DNA from: Cyanophora paradoxa
Lineage: Eukaryota > Glaucocystophyceae > Cyanophorales > Cyanophoraceae
Assembly (NCBI GenBank): GCA_004431415.1
Contig: QPMI01000435.1
Coordinates: 248,001-312,000, forward strand
Reading direction: 5' to 3'
DNA: 64,000 nucleotides
Position numbers and translations under genes: made by a program. Shown here one piece after another: positions 10,921-18,289 of the stretch. How positions within the stretch are numbered: the stretch's first letter is position 1; the number at the start of each line of letters is the position of its first letter. Under the pieces are notes generated by a model. It was not told where the DNA came from. It did no database searches and saw only the letters and a program-made list of their open reading frames with translations.

Positions 10921-11682
10921 ATGGCTCGCAAGACTCAACCCAAGAATTTCTTAGCCAAACCAGCCGCTGAAGCGGATGTTGGCAATGGTGAGAATGGAAG
11001 GAACTGGTATAAGAAATCGAAAGGACTCGCTGCATACGGAACTGGTGACCTCGAAAAGGAAGTCCATAAAGAACGAAACCAATTCACCCAAGCCACTACG
11101 AAAAACAGTAATGATGATAATGCCCTTGTTGACCAAGTCCCACTGAACCGCATGCCCGGAGCCAAACGAGGAATCAAGAAAGGACAGTTCAAATCATCCA
11201 CAAAGGACAAGGTTGCCTCATCATCGACACTGCTGAAACTGCTTGATGGTGGTGAGCGACTCTACTCAACCTATTCCGAGAAAGACCATCGCAACCGCTA
11301 CTTTATTCGTTCAACCACTGGTGGACTGAAATCTGTAACATATCAGTATGCTAAGAGTCTTGTTGATGGTATTGCAGCAGAGACCAAAAACGAAAACAAG
11401 ATCAAGGAACAGCCAATCACAAAGGAAAAGGTTGAGAAGAAACCAGAAGTAACCCATGAAGTTATTCCCGAACCTGTTCATGTGGCAAAAGACTCACCTA
11501 CAGAATTGATTGCAAAGACCATTGAGTATCAAGACTCCAACAAAACGGATTTGCCGGTTCTCAATAAGTCGATCCTTCGGGTTGCCACTTCGCAGGCTGA
11601 TCCAGTCAACTCGATTCCAAATGCTGCCCCAATGGTCTCTGGATTCGCCAAGCTTGGTATAAGACCCGGTTATCGCCGTTAA
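10921..11682 (+). CDS. Lysine-rich protein of unknown function (possible virion protein)
   Basis: A 253-residue basic, low-complexity protein starting at ATG 10921, 36 bp after the penton gene on the same strand. It has many Lys/Gln/Asn residues, a moderately ordered centre (about residues 100-160: LLKLLDGGERLYSTYSEKDH and a following RNRYFIRS) and a short hydrophobic C-terminus (PMVSGFAKLGIRPGYRR). No enzyme motif is visible; in particular no adenain-type protease triad was recognised. Its position in the virion block suggests a DNA-binding core, cement or scaffold protein. That is inference only. Confidence 0.6.
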   Translation: MARKTQPKNFLAKPAAEADVGNGENGRNWYKKSKGLAAYGTGDLEKEVHKERNQFTQATTKNSNDDNALVDQVPLNRMPGAKRGIKKGQFKSSTKDKVASSSTLLKLLDGGERLYSTYSEKDHRNRYFIRSTTGGLKSVTYQYAKSLVDGIAAETKNENKIKEQPITKEKVEKKPEVTHEVIPEPVHVAKDSPTELIAKTIEYQDSNKTDLPVLNKSILRVATSQADPVNSIPNAAPMVSGFAKLGIRPGYRR

Positions 11683-12031
11683 GGATCAATCTGAATAATA
11701 TAATTTCTCAAACATTGTTAGCGCTACGTAACCAATCCTATCCCGTAGGCTCAAAACTTCTTCATTTTTATGGAGGCGTTGTAGAGCGAAGTGAAATATC
11801 CATAGGTAAATCACTTTAATCACCTGTTCTACCGGGTTCAGTGGTAGAAACTTGCAGCCGACAAGTGAACCTTCTGGGTATCGGTGGCTTTATCATTTTT
11901 CCAGCATCTTCTTTCGTACTGGATGCTCTGCAATCGGGACCAAAATTTGACAGGAGTTTATTCGCTATATACAGACAGAAAAACTACTTAAAGATTTCTT
12001 AACATATATTAAGAGAGTAGAAAAGGACAAC
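11683..12031 (+). ncRNA. Structured non-coding region with tRNA-like hairpins
   Basis: There is no gene in this 350-bp gap. It contains a hairpin with AAGTGA/TCACTT arms (about 11779-11814). A tRNA-like arrangement spans 11828-11888: possible acceptor pairing TCTACCG/CGGTGGC, a D-arm-like GTTCAGTGGTAGAA, and a 5-bp stem ACTTG/CAAGT closing a 7-base loop CAGCCGA. A further AGCATC/GATGCT stem lies at about 11902-11931. The T arm is not canonical and U33 is absent, so it is not a normal tRNA gene. It may be a tRNA-like RNA or a 3-prime processing signal. The 12032 gene start follows. Confidence 0.3.
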
Positions 12032-12289
12032 ATGCCAATCAGTGAGGCTCAGAAGCGTGCTACTTATCGTTATCGTAAAACTGAAAAAGGTCAGGAATAT
12101 TTGAAAAAGTACAATGCCAGATTTGCAAAGCAAATGCGTGACTTATACCATACTGATGAGTGTTACAGAGCCATGAAGATCGTTGAGAGTTCCCAGCGTC
12201 TCTATGCTTCCAATGCAGTCTGCTTTGTGAAGTATCTCTATGGTGTCCCGTATTCTAACCGTGGTCGCAAATCGAAATATCTCTGTTAA
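12032..12289 (+). CDS. Small basic protein, unknown function
   Basis: An 85-residue protein starting at ATG 12032. The N-terminal half is charged and helical (SEAQKRATYRYRKTEKGQEY) and the C-terminus is basic (NRGRKSKYL). Short Lys/Arg/Tyr-rich proteins of this style are common in polinton-like viruses, but no function is recognised. It could bind nucleic acid. The upstream sequence has ATATATTAAGAGAGTAG, similar to the ATATATTAATAGAGTGA ahead of the polymerase gene, so the two may share an early promoter type. Confidence 0.6.
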   Translation: MPISEAQKRATYRYRKTEKGQEYLKKYNARFAKQMRDLYHTDECYRAMKIVESSQRLYASNAVCFVKYLYGVPYSNRGRKSKYLC

Positions 12290-12295
12290 TCGTTT

Positions 12296-12345
12296 TTCTC
12301 AGCGCGATCTGCTCTGAGAAACCCGTGGGAAACGCGCTGGAACCA
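12296..12345 (+). terminator. Hairpin after the small basic gene
   Basis: Directly after the stop codon, TTTCTCAG and CTGAGAAA form an 8-bp stem with an 11-base loop (about 12297-12323). Part of that loop and stem (CAGCGCG) can alternatively pair with CGCGCTG about 27 bases downstream. It may act in 3-prime end formation. This is only a structural observation. Confidence 0.35.
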
Positions 12346-12530
12346 CAAATATAATCATTCTGTTATTTTTAGAGTTCGATGATCGAGCCAACCCTTTGTT
12401 ATTTTTATGAATGCCCTCGACTAAATTTATTTTGTCGGAGACTTTTGGTTTTGCCGGAAAAAATTGACGCGAGTATAAAAGTATTTAAGGAAAACTTTTG
12501 TAGGTATATATTAATAGAGTGAACGAAGAA

Positions 12531-15500
12531 ATGCCTCGCCCTGGAAACAGAATTGCAAATAAGATAAGAGAAGAGATCATTGGTTACATTACCCAGGGTA
12601 GTGTCCATGGAATTCTGAGCGAGGAGCAAGTGAATTACTTTTTGGAAAGGACGATCAACCGCAGGCTCCGCTTGCAATCATTGATTGATATTCGCGATAC
12701 TCTCAATGGTATCATCAATCCTCGTGTGGTCCGCAAGCAAGAGAAGAAGGAGAAGAGGGCTGAGAGAGCCGCTAAGAATGTTGAGAAGCAAAACAAGAAA
12801 GCAGAGCAAGCGAGGGAGCGGAAGCGATTGACTCCTTTCCAGCAGATGATGGCTAACCTTCGTGAGTTTGTTGAAAACTCACCTGGAAACATGGTCACCC
12901 TGAATGTGAGACTCTTCCGTGAGTTGCAAGAGGGCGAACAGGCTCCCGCAAATGCGAACAGAGTGACTGAGAATGGTGTGACCTACATCGAATCGAAGAG
13001 GCTTCGGAACAATCGCCCCTTTGGTATCCAGTGTACCAAGGCAGCTTTTCTGAATGCTCTCGGTCTGGTTCAATCCACCTTCAATACGTTCCCATGTGTT
13101 GAGGGGACTGTCATTGCTGAATTTATTGCAGCAGTTATTGAGTTTAACTCGAACAATCAAGATTTCCGCTACCTAAAACTAATTGAGCAAGATACCTACC
13201 CTGATATTATGACAATTGAAAGAGTCATCACGACAGATAATGAAGAATACATCCCAAGAAATGAACAAGTCCTCAGAGACAATACAAACGCTCCCATGAT
13301 TATTTCGAATTTCATTAAAAACGAAGGGAACCCCCAAGCCACTACATTCAGGGAAGCGGCCGATGGGGGCGGGTGCGGGGGCGCAGGGACTCGCACGGGA
13401 ACAATCGAAAATTGTGGGGGTACTGGAGAAAGGAGCACATCGAGACAAAGTACAACTGGACTTTTAGTACAAAGTACAGGAGCACATTGGTCTTACAATG
13501 GACTTTTTAAGATGGTAAATGGGCGCGACCCTGTTGAAGGAGATGATTGGGGCATTTCTTTCAAGTCCATTTCGGAGAAGGTTCTTGACCCACTGCGCCT
13601 AGGCATGGTTACAATTGGAAAGGACGACAGGACCCCTGTCCCTGAACTGACTTTCCTGCCCAAGACCAGGAACACACACTTGACCCCTTCTGTTGCATAT
13701 GTGAAGATTGAGAATGGTCACATGTATTTGTTAAATCACAATATTAAGGCTCTCACACAGTCCTTCAATGGCTCCAAGCCAAAAGATACCAATGTTCCAC
13801 TCAGTTCTCGTTACAAGATTATAAAGCAAAGAAGGTTCAAGGAGTTTGCCACAAATCCCGATGACATTCTGAGAATTGTCAGGTCTGACAATCCAAAGAA
13901 CCAATCGAGCATTCGAATCTGCTATGGTGGTTCACTGGATGAACTACTCAGAGAGTTCATTGTGGTGCATAATTATCAGGTCCAACCTGGGTTCTCCCAA
14001 ATCGGAAAGGCAACCCATATTCGTTTCACTATTGACGATAAGGATGTTGTCGTGACCCCACCTGGTAACGATACAGATGTGGAAACAGCTTTCGAGATTA
14101 GCTTCAAGAATGCTGAGTACAGAGATAAATTCGAGAAACTAAATCTGGATATGTATAGGTCTCTAATCAACACTTCCAACAAGAGTACTTACAATGAGCA
14201 AACCATAAATGCATTCAAGAATGGAGTGCAGACTGCCCTTCGTGGTCTCTTTGATGTGGATGAGGAGACCTTTGATGAAATTCGCTATAACACAGATATT
14301 TACGAGTTCGATATGTGCAAAGCATACCCTTACATTGTAGCCTTGATGATCAAATTCGTTCCTGTTCTCAGCAAGTTCGATGTCTTCAAGAGTGTGACAA
14401 TCACAGATGCAGAGCAAATCGAGGAATACAGCTTCTATTACGTGAAACTGGACGACAAATACTTTTTCAAAGCCAAAGACAAGAACGGAAAGGAGTACGA
14501 AGCAAACACCTACAACAGATACAAGAGGATGATCATTGATTCCAAGTACAATGTCGTTCCTGGTTTGGTTCTCAAAAAGCATTTCGAGGATTTCAAGGAT
14601 GACATCTCCATCAAAGCGGTTCTGCGACCTTACAAACTCATTCCCAACCTTGCAGGCAACACAGTTGCTCGAATCTTAGATAGCGACCTCGATCCTGTTG
14701 ATAAGAAGCAGATCTTGGTGAGTGCAATTGGGCAAACTGGAAAGCAACGAAATAGCAGAGTGAAAACCACCATTTTCCACAACAGAGACGATGCGATCGA
14801 GTTCCAGAAACAGAACGGAGGGGAGGTTAAAATTTACCTCTTTGGTGAGACTCTTGCCACTTATGAGGAGACAGAGTTCGTTCTGTGTGAGGAAGAGATG
14901 ACCGAACCCCATATCTACTATGTCAATCAGGTAGCAGAAAAGCAGCTCATTGATGGCTTCATGCCATTGTACACTACCCTCTTGTCAATTATGAGGATGT
15001 GTATGTATGAGAAGTGTGTCGAACTCGCTAAACAGCAGATCCGACCACTCGCTTTGAACACCGATTGTGTTTATGGGATCGCTTATGAACCCATTGCCCC
15101 AGTGTCATTCGATCGCAATGCCTTTGAGAATATTGGAAAATTCAGTGTGAAATGCTGCCCCAATTTTTCTAAAAAGTTTTCAGGTGAGAAGAAAGACCTC
15201 GAGGCAAAACGAATTCGTTACGGAAAGTTTGAGAGAGCGACTGACTTTGTGAAAATCGAGAACTACAGTTATACCAAACACTCTGTGGTTGATGAGTATG
15301 ACACAACCGCGATTTGTGATTTGCTGGCTACACAAAAACGATGGGTTCTTCTCGGATCAGTTCCAGGAGTTGGAAAGACTCACATGACAGTTGAATATGG
15401 GAAGCGTTTCAAAAATCCCCTCTATATTGTTCCGACCAACAAGCGAGTGAAGGAAATGAAAGAGCAAGGATTGAAAAATGTGAAGACAATCTATGATGCC

Positions 15501-16634
15501 CTTCATCTCAAAATCGATGAGTCGAACATGGATGAAATCGTAGGAGGGAATGCATCTGGTTTGGTAGAATTTGATTGCATTGTTATTGATGAGATCTGTC
15601 AGTTTAAGATTGGAGAACTGGCAGCCCTGGACCACATCATGAATGAGCAGTTCCCAGATAAGGTATACATTGCCACAGGTGACCCGTATCAGAACCCACC
15701 CATTCAGGATATGAGTGTTGATCAAGATGAGTATTACCTTGATATCCTCCATCGCCTGTTCCCCAACGAATTGTTACTCCAAGTGAACAAGCGCCATGAG
15801 ACTGAGGAAGATCGCAGAAAGGTTGAGCAAATTCGAATTGATTTATTCGAGAAAGGTTTGAGTGTAAGTGAGGTCCTAGCAAAGTACGGGTTCAAGGTTG
15901 TGGACGAATTGGCAAAGACAGATAAAGGCATTGTGTATACAAACCGCAAGGGTGCAGAGGTGAACCTAGCCCTTCACAAAATGAACTACGGGGATAATGT
16001 TTCCATTTATGCTGGCGGGATCAAAGTTGTTGCAAAGACTCGTATTGCAAAGGGTGGGAAGATAGTTCATAATGGATTTGTCTACAAGATTGTCAAGCTC
16101 TCAAAGGACAGTTTCATTATTGCTGACATTGCCAACAAGAAGGATGAGATTGTTCTCAGCAGGGATGCAGTCAAACATTTCGCCCTGGCTTACGCAAACA
16201 CCTGCCATGTTGTTCAAGGTGATACGATTCGCTGCAAAGGGAACAGGGTAGTCGTGTTCGAAACTGGGGCGCCATTTGTTTCAAAGAAGTGGCTATATGT
16301 TGCTCTCACTCGAACCACAAGGCTGGATGATGTTGTTATTTACCATGATAATTTCGAAATGGCTCACTGGAAAGTGTGGAAAAGAGAGAATAACGAGAAG
16401 ATTTCGACTTACAAGGATCAGGACCGAGCAGCAAACAGACAATTCGATGAGCATGATTACATCACATGGGATTGGATCAAGCAGCGATATGGGAAGCAGT
16501 ATGGGCATTGCCTGCGATGCTACAATGCCATGGACTTTGAAGATATTTCGGTAGATCGAATTAATAATGCTGTGGCTCACATTACCAAAAATTGTTTCCT
16601 CTCTCATATTAAGTGTAACTGTGCCGCCCAATAA
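12531..16634 (+). CDS. DNA polymerase (protein-primed B-like) - SF1 helicase - HNH fusion
   Basis: A protein of about 1,367 residues from ATG 12531 (an in-frame GTG lies four codons earlier). The N-terminal 550 residues are basic then unassigned. The polymerase palm shows motif A as EFDMCKAYPY (near residue 600) and motif C as ALNTDCVYG (near residue 845). A superfamily 1 helicase follows: Walker A GSVPGVGKTH, Walker B IVIDEICQF, then IATGDPYQNPP, a VNKRHE segment and the late motif WLYVALTRTTRLDDVVIYHD. The C-terminal 60 residues have CLRC, VDRINN, H and C residues in an HNH-nuclease-like zinc arrangement. It is probably the replication enzyme of the element. The motif A/C assignment to a protein-primed B polymerase is inferred. 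Confidence 0.75.
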   Translation: MPRPGNRIANKIREEIIGYITQGSVHGILSEEQVNYFLERTINRRLRLQSLIDIRDTLNGIINPRVVRKQEKKEKRAERAAKNVEKQNKKAEQARERKRLTPFQQMMANLREFVENSPGNMVTLNVRLFRELQEGEQAPANANRVTENGVTYIESKRLRNNRPFGIQCTKAAFLNALGLVQSTFNTFPCVEGTVIAEFIAAVIEFNSNNQDFRYLKLIEQDTYPDIMTIERVITTDNEEYIPRNEQVLRDNTNAPMIISNFIKNEGNPQATTFREAADGGGCGGAGTRTGTIENCGGTGERSTSRQSTTGLLVQSTGAHWSYNGLFKMVNGRDPVEGDDWGISFKSISEKVLDPLRLGMVTIGKDDRTPVPELTFLPKTRNTHLTPSVAYVKIENGHMYLLNHNIKALTQSFNGSKPKDTNVPLSSRYKIIKQRRFKEFATNPDDILRIVRSDNPKNQSSIRICYGGSLDELLREFIVVHNYQVQPGFSQIGKATHIRFTIDDKDVVVTPPGNDTDVETAFEISFKNAEYRDKFEKLNLDMYRSLINTSNKSTYNEQTINAFKNGVQTALRGLFDVDEETFDEIRYNTDIYEFDMCKAYPYIVALMIKFVPVLSKFDVFKSVTITDAEQIEEYSFYYVKLDDKYFFKAKDKNGKEYEANTYNRYKRMIIDSKYNVVPGLVLKKHFEDFKDDISIKAVLRPYKLIPNLAGNTVARILDSDLDPVDKKQILVSAIGQTGKQRNSRVKTTIFHNRDDAIEFQKQNGGEVKIYLFGETLATYEETEFVLCEEEMTEPHIYYVNQVAEKQLIDGFMPLYTTLLSIMRMCMYEKCVELAKQQIRPLALNTDCVYGIAYEPIAPVSFDRNAFENIGKFSVKCCPNFSKKFSGEKKDLEAKRIRYGKFERATDFVKIENYSYTKHSVVDEYDTTAICDLLATQKRWVLLGSVPGVGKTHMTVEYGKRFKNPLYIVPTNKRVKEMKEQGLKNVKTIYDALHLKIDESNMDEIVGGNASGLVEFDCIVIDEICQFKIGELAALDHIMNEQFPDKVYIATGDPYQNPPIQDMSVDQDEYYLDILHRLFPNELLLQVNKRHETEEDRRKVEQIRIDLFEKGLSVSEVLAKYGFKVVDELAKTDKGIVYTNRKGAEVNLALHKMNYGDNVSIYAGGIKVVAKTRIAKGGKIVHNGFVYKIVKLSKDSFIIADIANKKDEIVLSRDAVKHFALAYANTCHVVQGDTIRCKGNRVVVFETGAPFVSKKWLYVALTRTTRLDDVVIYHDNFEMAHWKVWKRENNEKISTYKDQDRAANRQFDEHDYITWDWIKQRYGKQYGHCLRCYNAMDFEDISVDRINNAVAHITKNCFLSHIKCNCAAQ

Positions 16635-17695
16635 TGGATAGTGTATTATCATTCAAAAAGTATAGGCAGAAACTGATTAATGAAAAAGTGAGTTTTGATG
16701 AAAAAGAGTTGAAAAAGAAGTTCAAAAACTCAGAACTCCAGCAAATTTACAAGAAACCAAGGAAACCCAAATCGTTTCTTCGCATAGTGGCAAAGCCTAG
16801 ATCGTTTCAAATCGATATAACATATTTCAGAGGGTTTCAGACTGCCAACAATGGCATTTTCAAAATGCTTAGTTTCGTAGACATACTTAGTCGCAAAGGA
16901 TTTGTTTATCCTTTTAAAAACAGCAGTGAGATCCCGAGCATTTTAAATAGGTTCAAGCAAGAAGCAGGCAAAGTTAATGCTCTCTCTGGGGATAATGAGT
17001 TTTCCCAGGCAGTATACCGAAATTGGTGCAGTGAACATGGTGTAATGCTATACACAGATGTGGCAAAGGATGACCACATCACAGTAGGAGATAAACTGGG
17101 GATAATTGATAGGTTCACTAGGACTTTCAAACAGTATCTCAGAAAATCGATGACAGCAAAGGGAACCACGAAATGGATCGATCTACTTAGTGATGTAATT
17201 GACTTGTATAATAGCAGTCCCCATTCTGCATTGAAAAATGACTCTCCAAATGCAGTGTATACAAATGAAGATAAACAGTTATTTATTTACATGAGGGATA
17301 CTGTTCACAACAATCGTGTAAAGGAGGCTGATACTAATCAAGTGAAACCAGGAGACACAGTTCGAGTTTTGCAACCAAAGGGATTGTTTGAAAAAGAAGG
17401 TGCGCAATTCAGTCAGAAGGTCTACACTGTTGCAAAGGCTGATAGGAATCGTTTCAAAGTGCTTGAAGATAATGATGGTGAGGAAACAAAAGAAGTGAAG
17501 AGGAGATTTAAGAAACAAGAATTGCAAAAGGTGAATAAAGATGATATCATTAAGATACCATCACAAAAACGGATTCAGCAGGTTAATAAAACGAATAAAG
17601 TGAATCGATTGGTAGCAAAAGAAGGCATAAAACCCAATCGGAGTAATGTAATTCGGAGGAGATACAATTTGAGAAGTGGTTTAACGAAACGCTAA
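16634..17695 (+). CDS. rve-family (retroviral-type) integrase
   Basis: A 353-residue integrase whose ATG overlaps the polymerase stop codon by one base (TAATG), implying coupled expression. The RNase-H-like core shows D in FQIDITYFRG (about residue 57) and D in ALSGDNEFS (about residue 118). The third acidic position falls in KLGIIDRFTRTFKQYL, where Asp takes the place of the usual Glu. A YNSSPHSAL segment is typical of the family, and the C-terminal part (KPGDTVRVLQPKG and basic tail) resembles SH3/chromo-like DNA-binding domains. The stop codon lies one base before the right terminal repeat. It would cut and join the element ends, consistent with the GTCGA duplication. Confidence 0.85.
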   Translation: MDSVLSFKKYRQKLINEKVSFDEKELKKKFKNSELQQIYKKPRKPKSFLRIVAKPRSFQIDITYFRGFQTANNGIFKMLSFVDILSRKGFVYPFKNSSEIPSILNRFKQEAGKVNALSGDNEFSQAVYRNWCSEHGVMLYTDVAKDDHITVGDKLGIIDRFTRTFKQYLRKSMTAKGTTKWIDLLSDVIDLYNSSPHSALKNDSPNAVYTNEDKQLFIYMRDTVHNNRVKEADTNQVKPGDTVRVLQPKGLFEKEGAQFSQKVYTVAKADRNRFKVLEDNDGEETKEVKRRFKKQELQKVNKDDIIKIPSQKRIQQVNKTNKVNRLVAKEGIKPNRSNVIRRRYNLRSGLTKR

Positions 17696-17696
17696 A

Positions 17697-18100
17697 TCAT
17701 GGGAGACACGGCGGATGAAAAGGATATAACTTCGATTAAATATAATTAATCGAGATTATGATATAACTTCGATAAATAAGATTTAAGATATAACTTCGAT
17801 TAATTCGATTTTTGTTACTGAGGCTTACTGAGATTTAGTGAGATTTGGAATTGGGTTACTGTGAATGGTTTGTTTTTCTTGGGAATTGTTTTGGAGACAC
17901 GGCGCATAAAAAAGATATAACTTCGATAAGATATAATTAATCGAGATTATGATATAACTTCGATTAATTCAATGTTTCTTACTGAGGCTTACTGAGATTT
18001 ACTGATATTCAAGATTGGGTTACTGGGAATGGTTTGTTTTCTGATTTGTTTTTGATTTTTTCGCGGGTATTTTTTTGGAGACACGGCGCAGTGCTGAGCT
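17697..18100 (-). repeat. Right terminal inverted repeat of the polinton-like virus
   Basis: Reverse complement of 6544-6947, same 404-bp length with scattered mismatches. It also carries three GGAGACACGGC boxes (outer, middle and inner). The outer end reads GTGCTGAGCT before the GTCGA duplication. Confidence 0.9.
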
Positions 18101-18105
18101 GTCGA
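18101..18105. repeat. Right target site duplication GTCGA
   Basis: Copy of the five bases at 6539-6543, directly outside the right terminal repeat. Host coding sequence (minus strand) resumes here. Confidence 0.7.
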
Positions 18106-18260
18106 CAGCCACCGTCGAGCCCTGCGCACGCGCAAGCAAGCAGTCCCTGTGAACTCCCATGTGCGCATCGGTCTTGGGTGCTCGGCACTCACAGCAGTTT
18201 CGTCGAATTTGTACCATCTTTTGTCGACATGTGCGCGGTCTGTAAACTCGGAGTGAAGGG
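18101..18260 (-). CDS. Host LamG-like module 2, upstream part of the interrupted exon
   Basis: On the minus strand the module opening KRWYKFDETAV (about 18185-18220) reads down to the insertion point at 18101. It matches the YYKFDE and YYKFDD openings of modules 3 and 4. Joined across the viral element to 6543 it gives one module with the standard order of segments, which is the main evidence that the virus landed in an exon. Confidence 0.6.
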
Positions 18261-18289
18261 AGAGGTAAAACAACGTCGCGCACAGCAAA

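Larger units (their letters stand above)
6544..18100. mobile_element. Integrated polinton-like virus (complete, 11.56 kb)
   Basis: The element is bounded by 404-bp terminal inverted repeats and GTCGA duplications. Its base composition is visibly more AT-rich than both flanks. It encodes the hallmark polinton-like set: A32/FtsK-type packaging ATPase and double jelly-roll capsid protein on the minus strand, and penton, polymerase-helicase and rve integrase on the plus strand. No maturation protease was recognised. All major frames are uninterrupted, so integration may be recent or the element may still be functional. It sits inside a coding exon of the host LamG gene, as shown by the gene's reading on both sides. 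Confidence 0.9.

Noticed and set aside
10921..11682. Adenain-like maturation protease in the polinton-like virus
   Set aside because: The gene is at a plausible position, but its sequence is low-complexity and no His/Asp/Cys catalytic pattern is visible.
11828..11888. A functional tRNA-Gly gene
   Set aside because: The anticodon-like loop has GCC, but U33 and a normal T arm are missing and the total length is too short. It is kept only as a tRNA-like structure.
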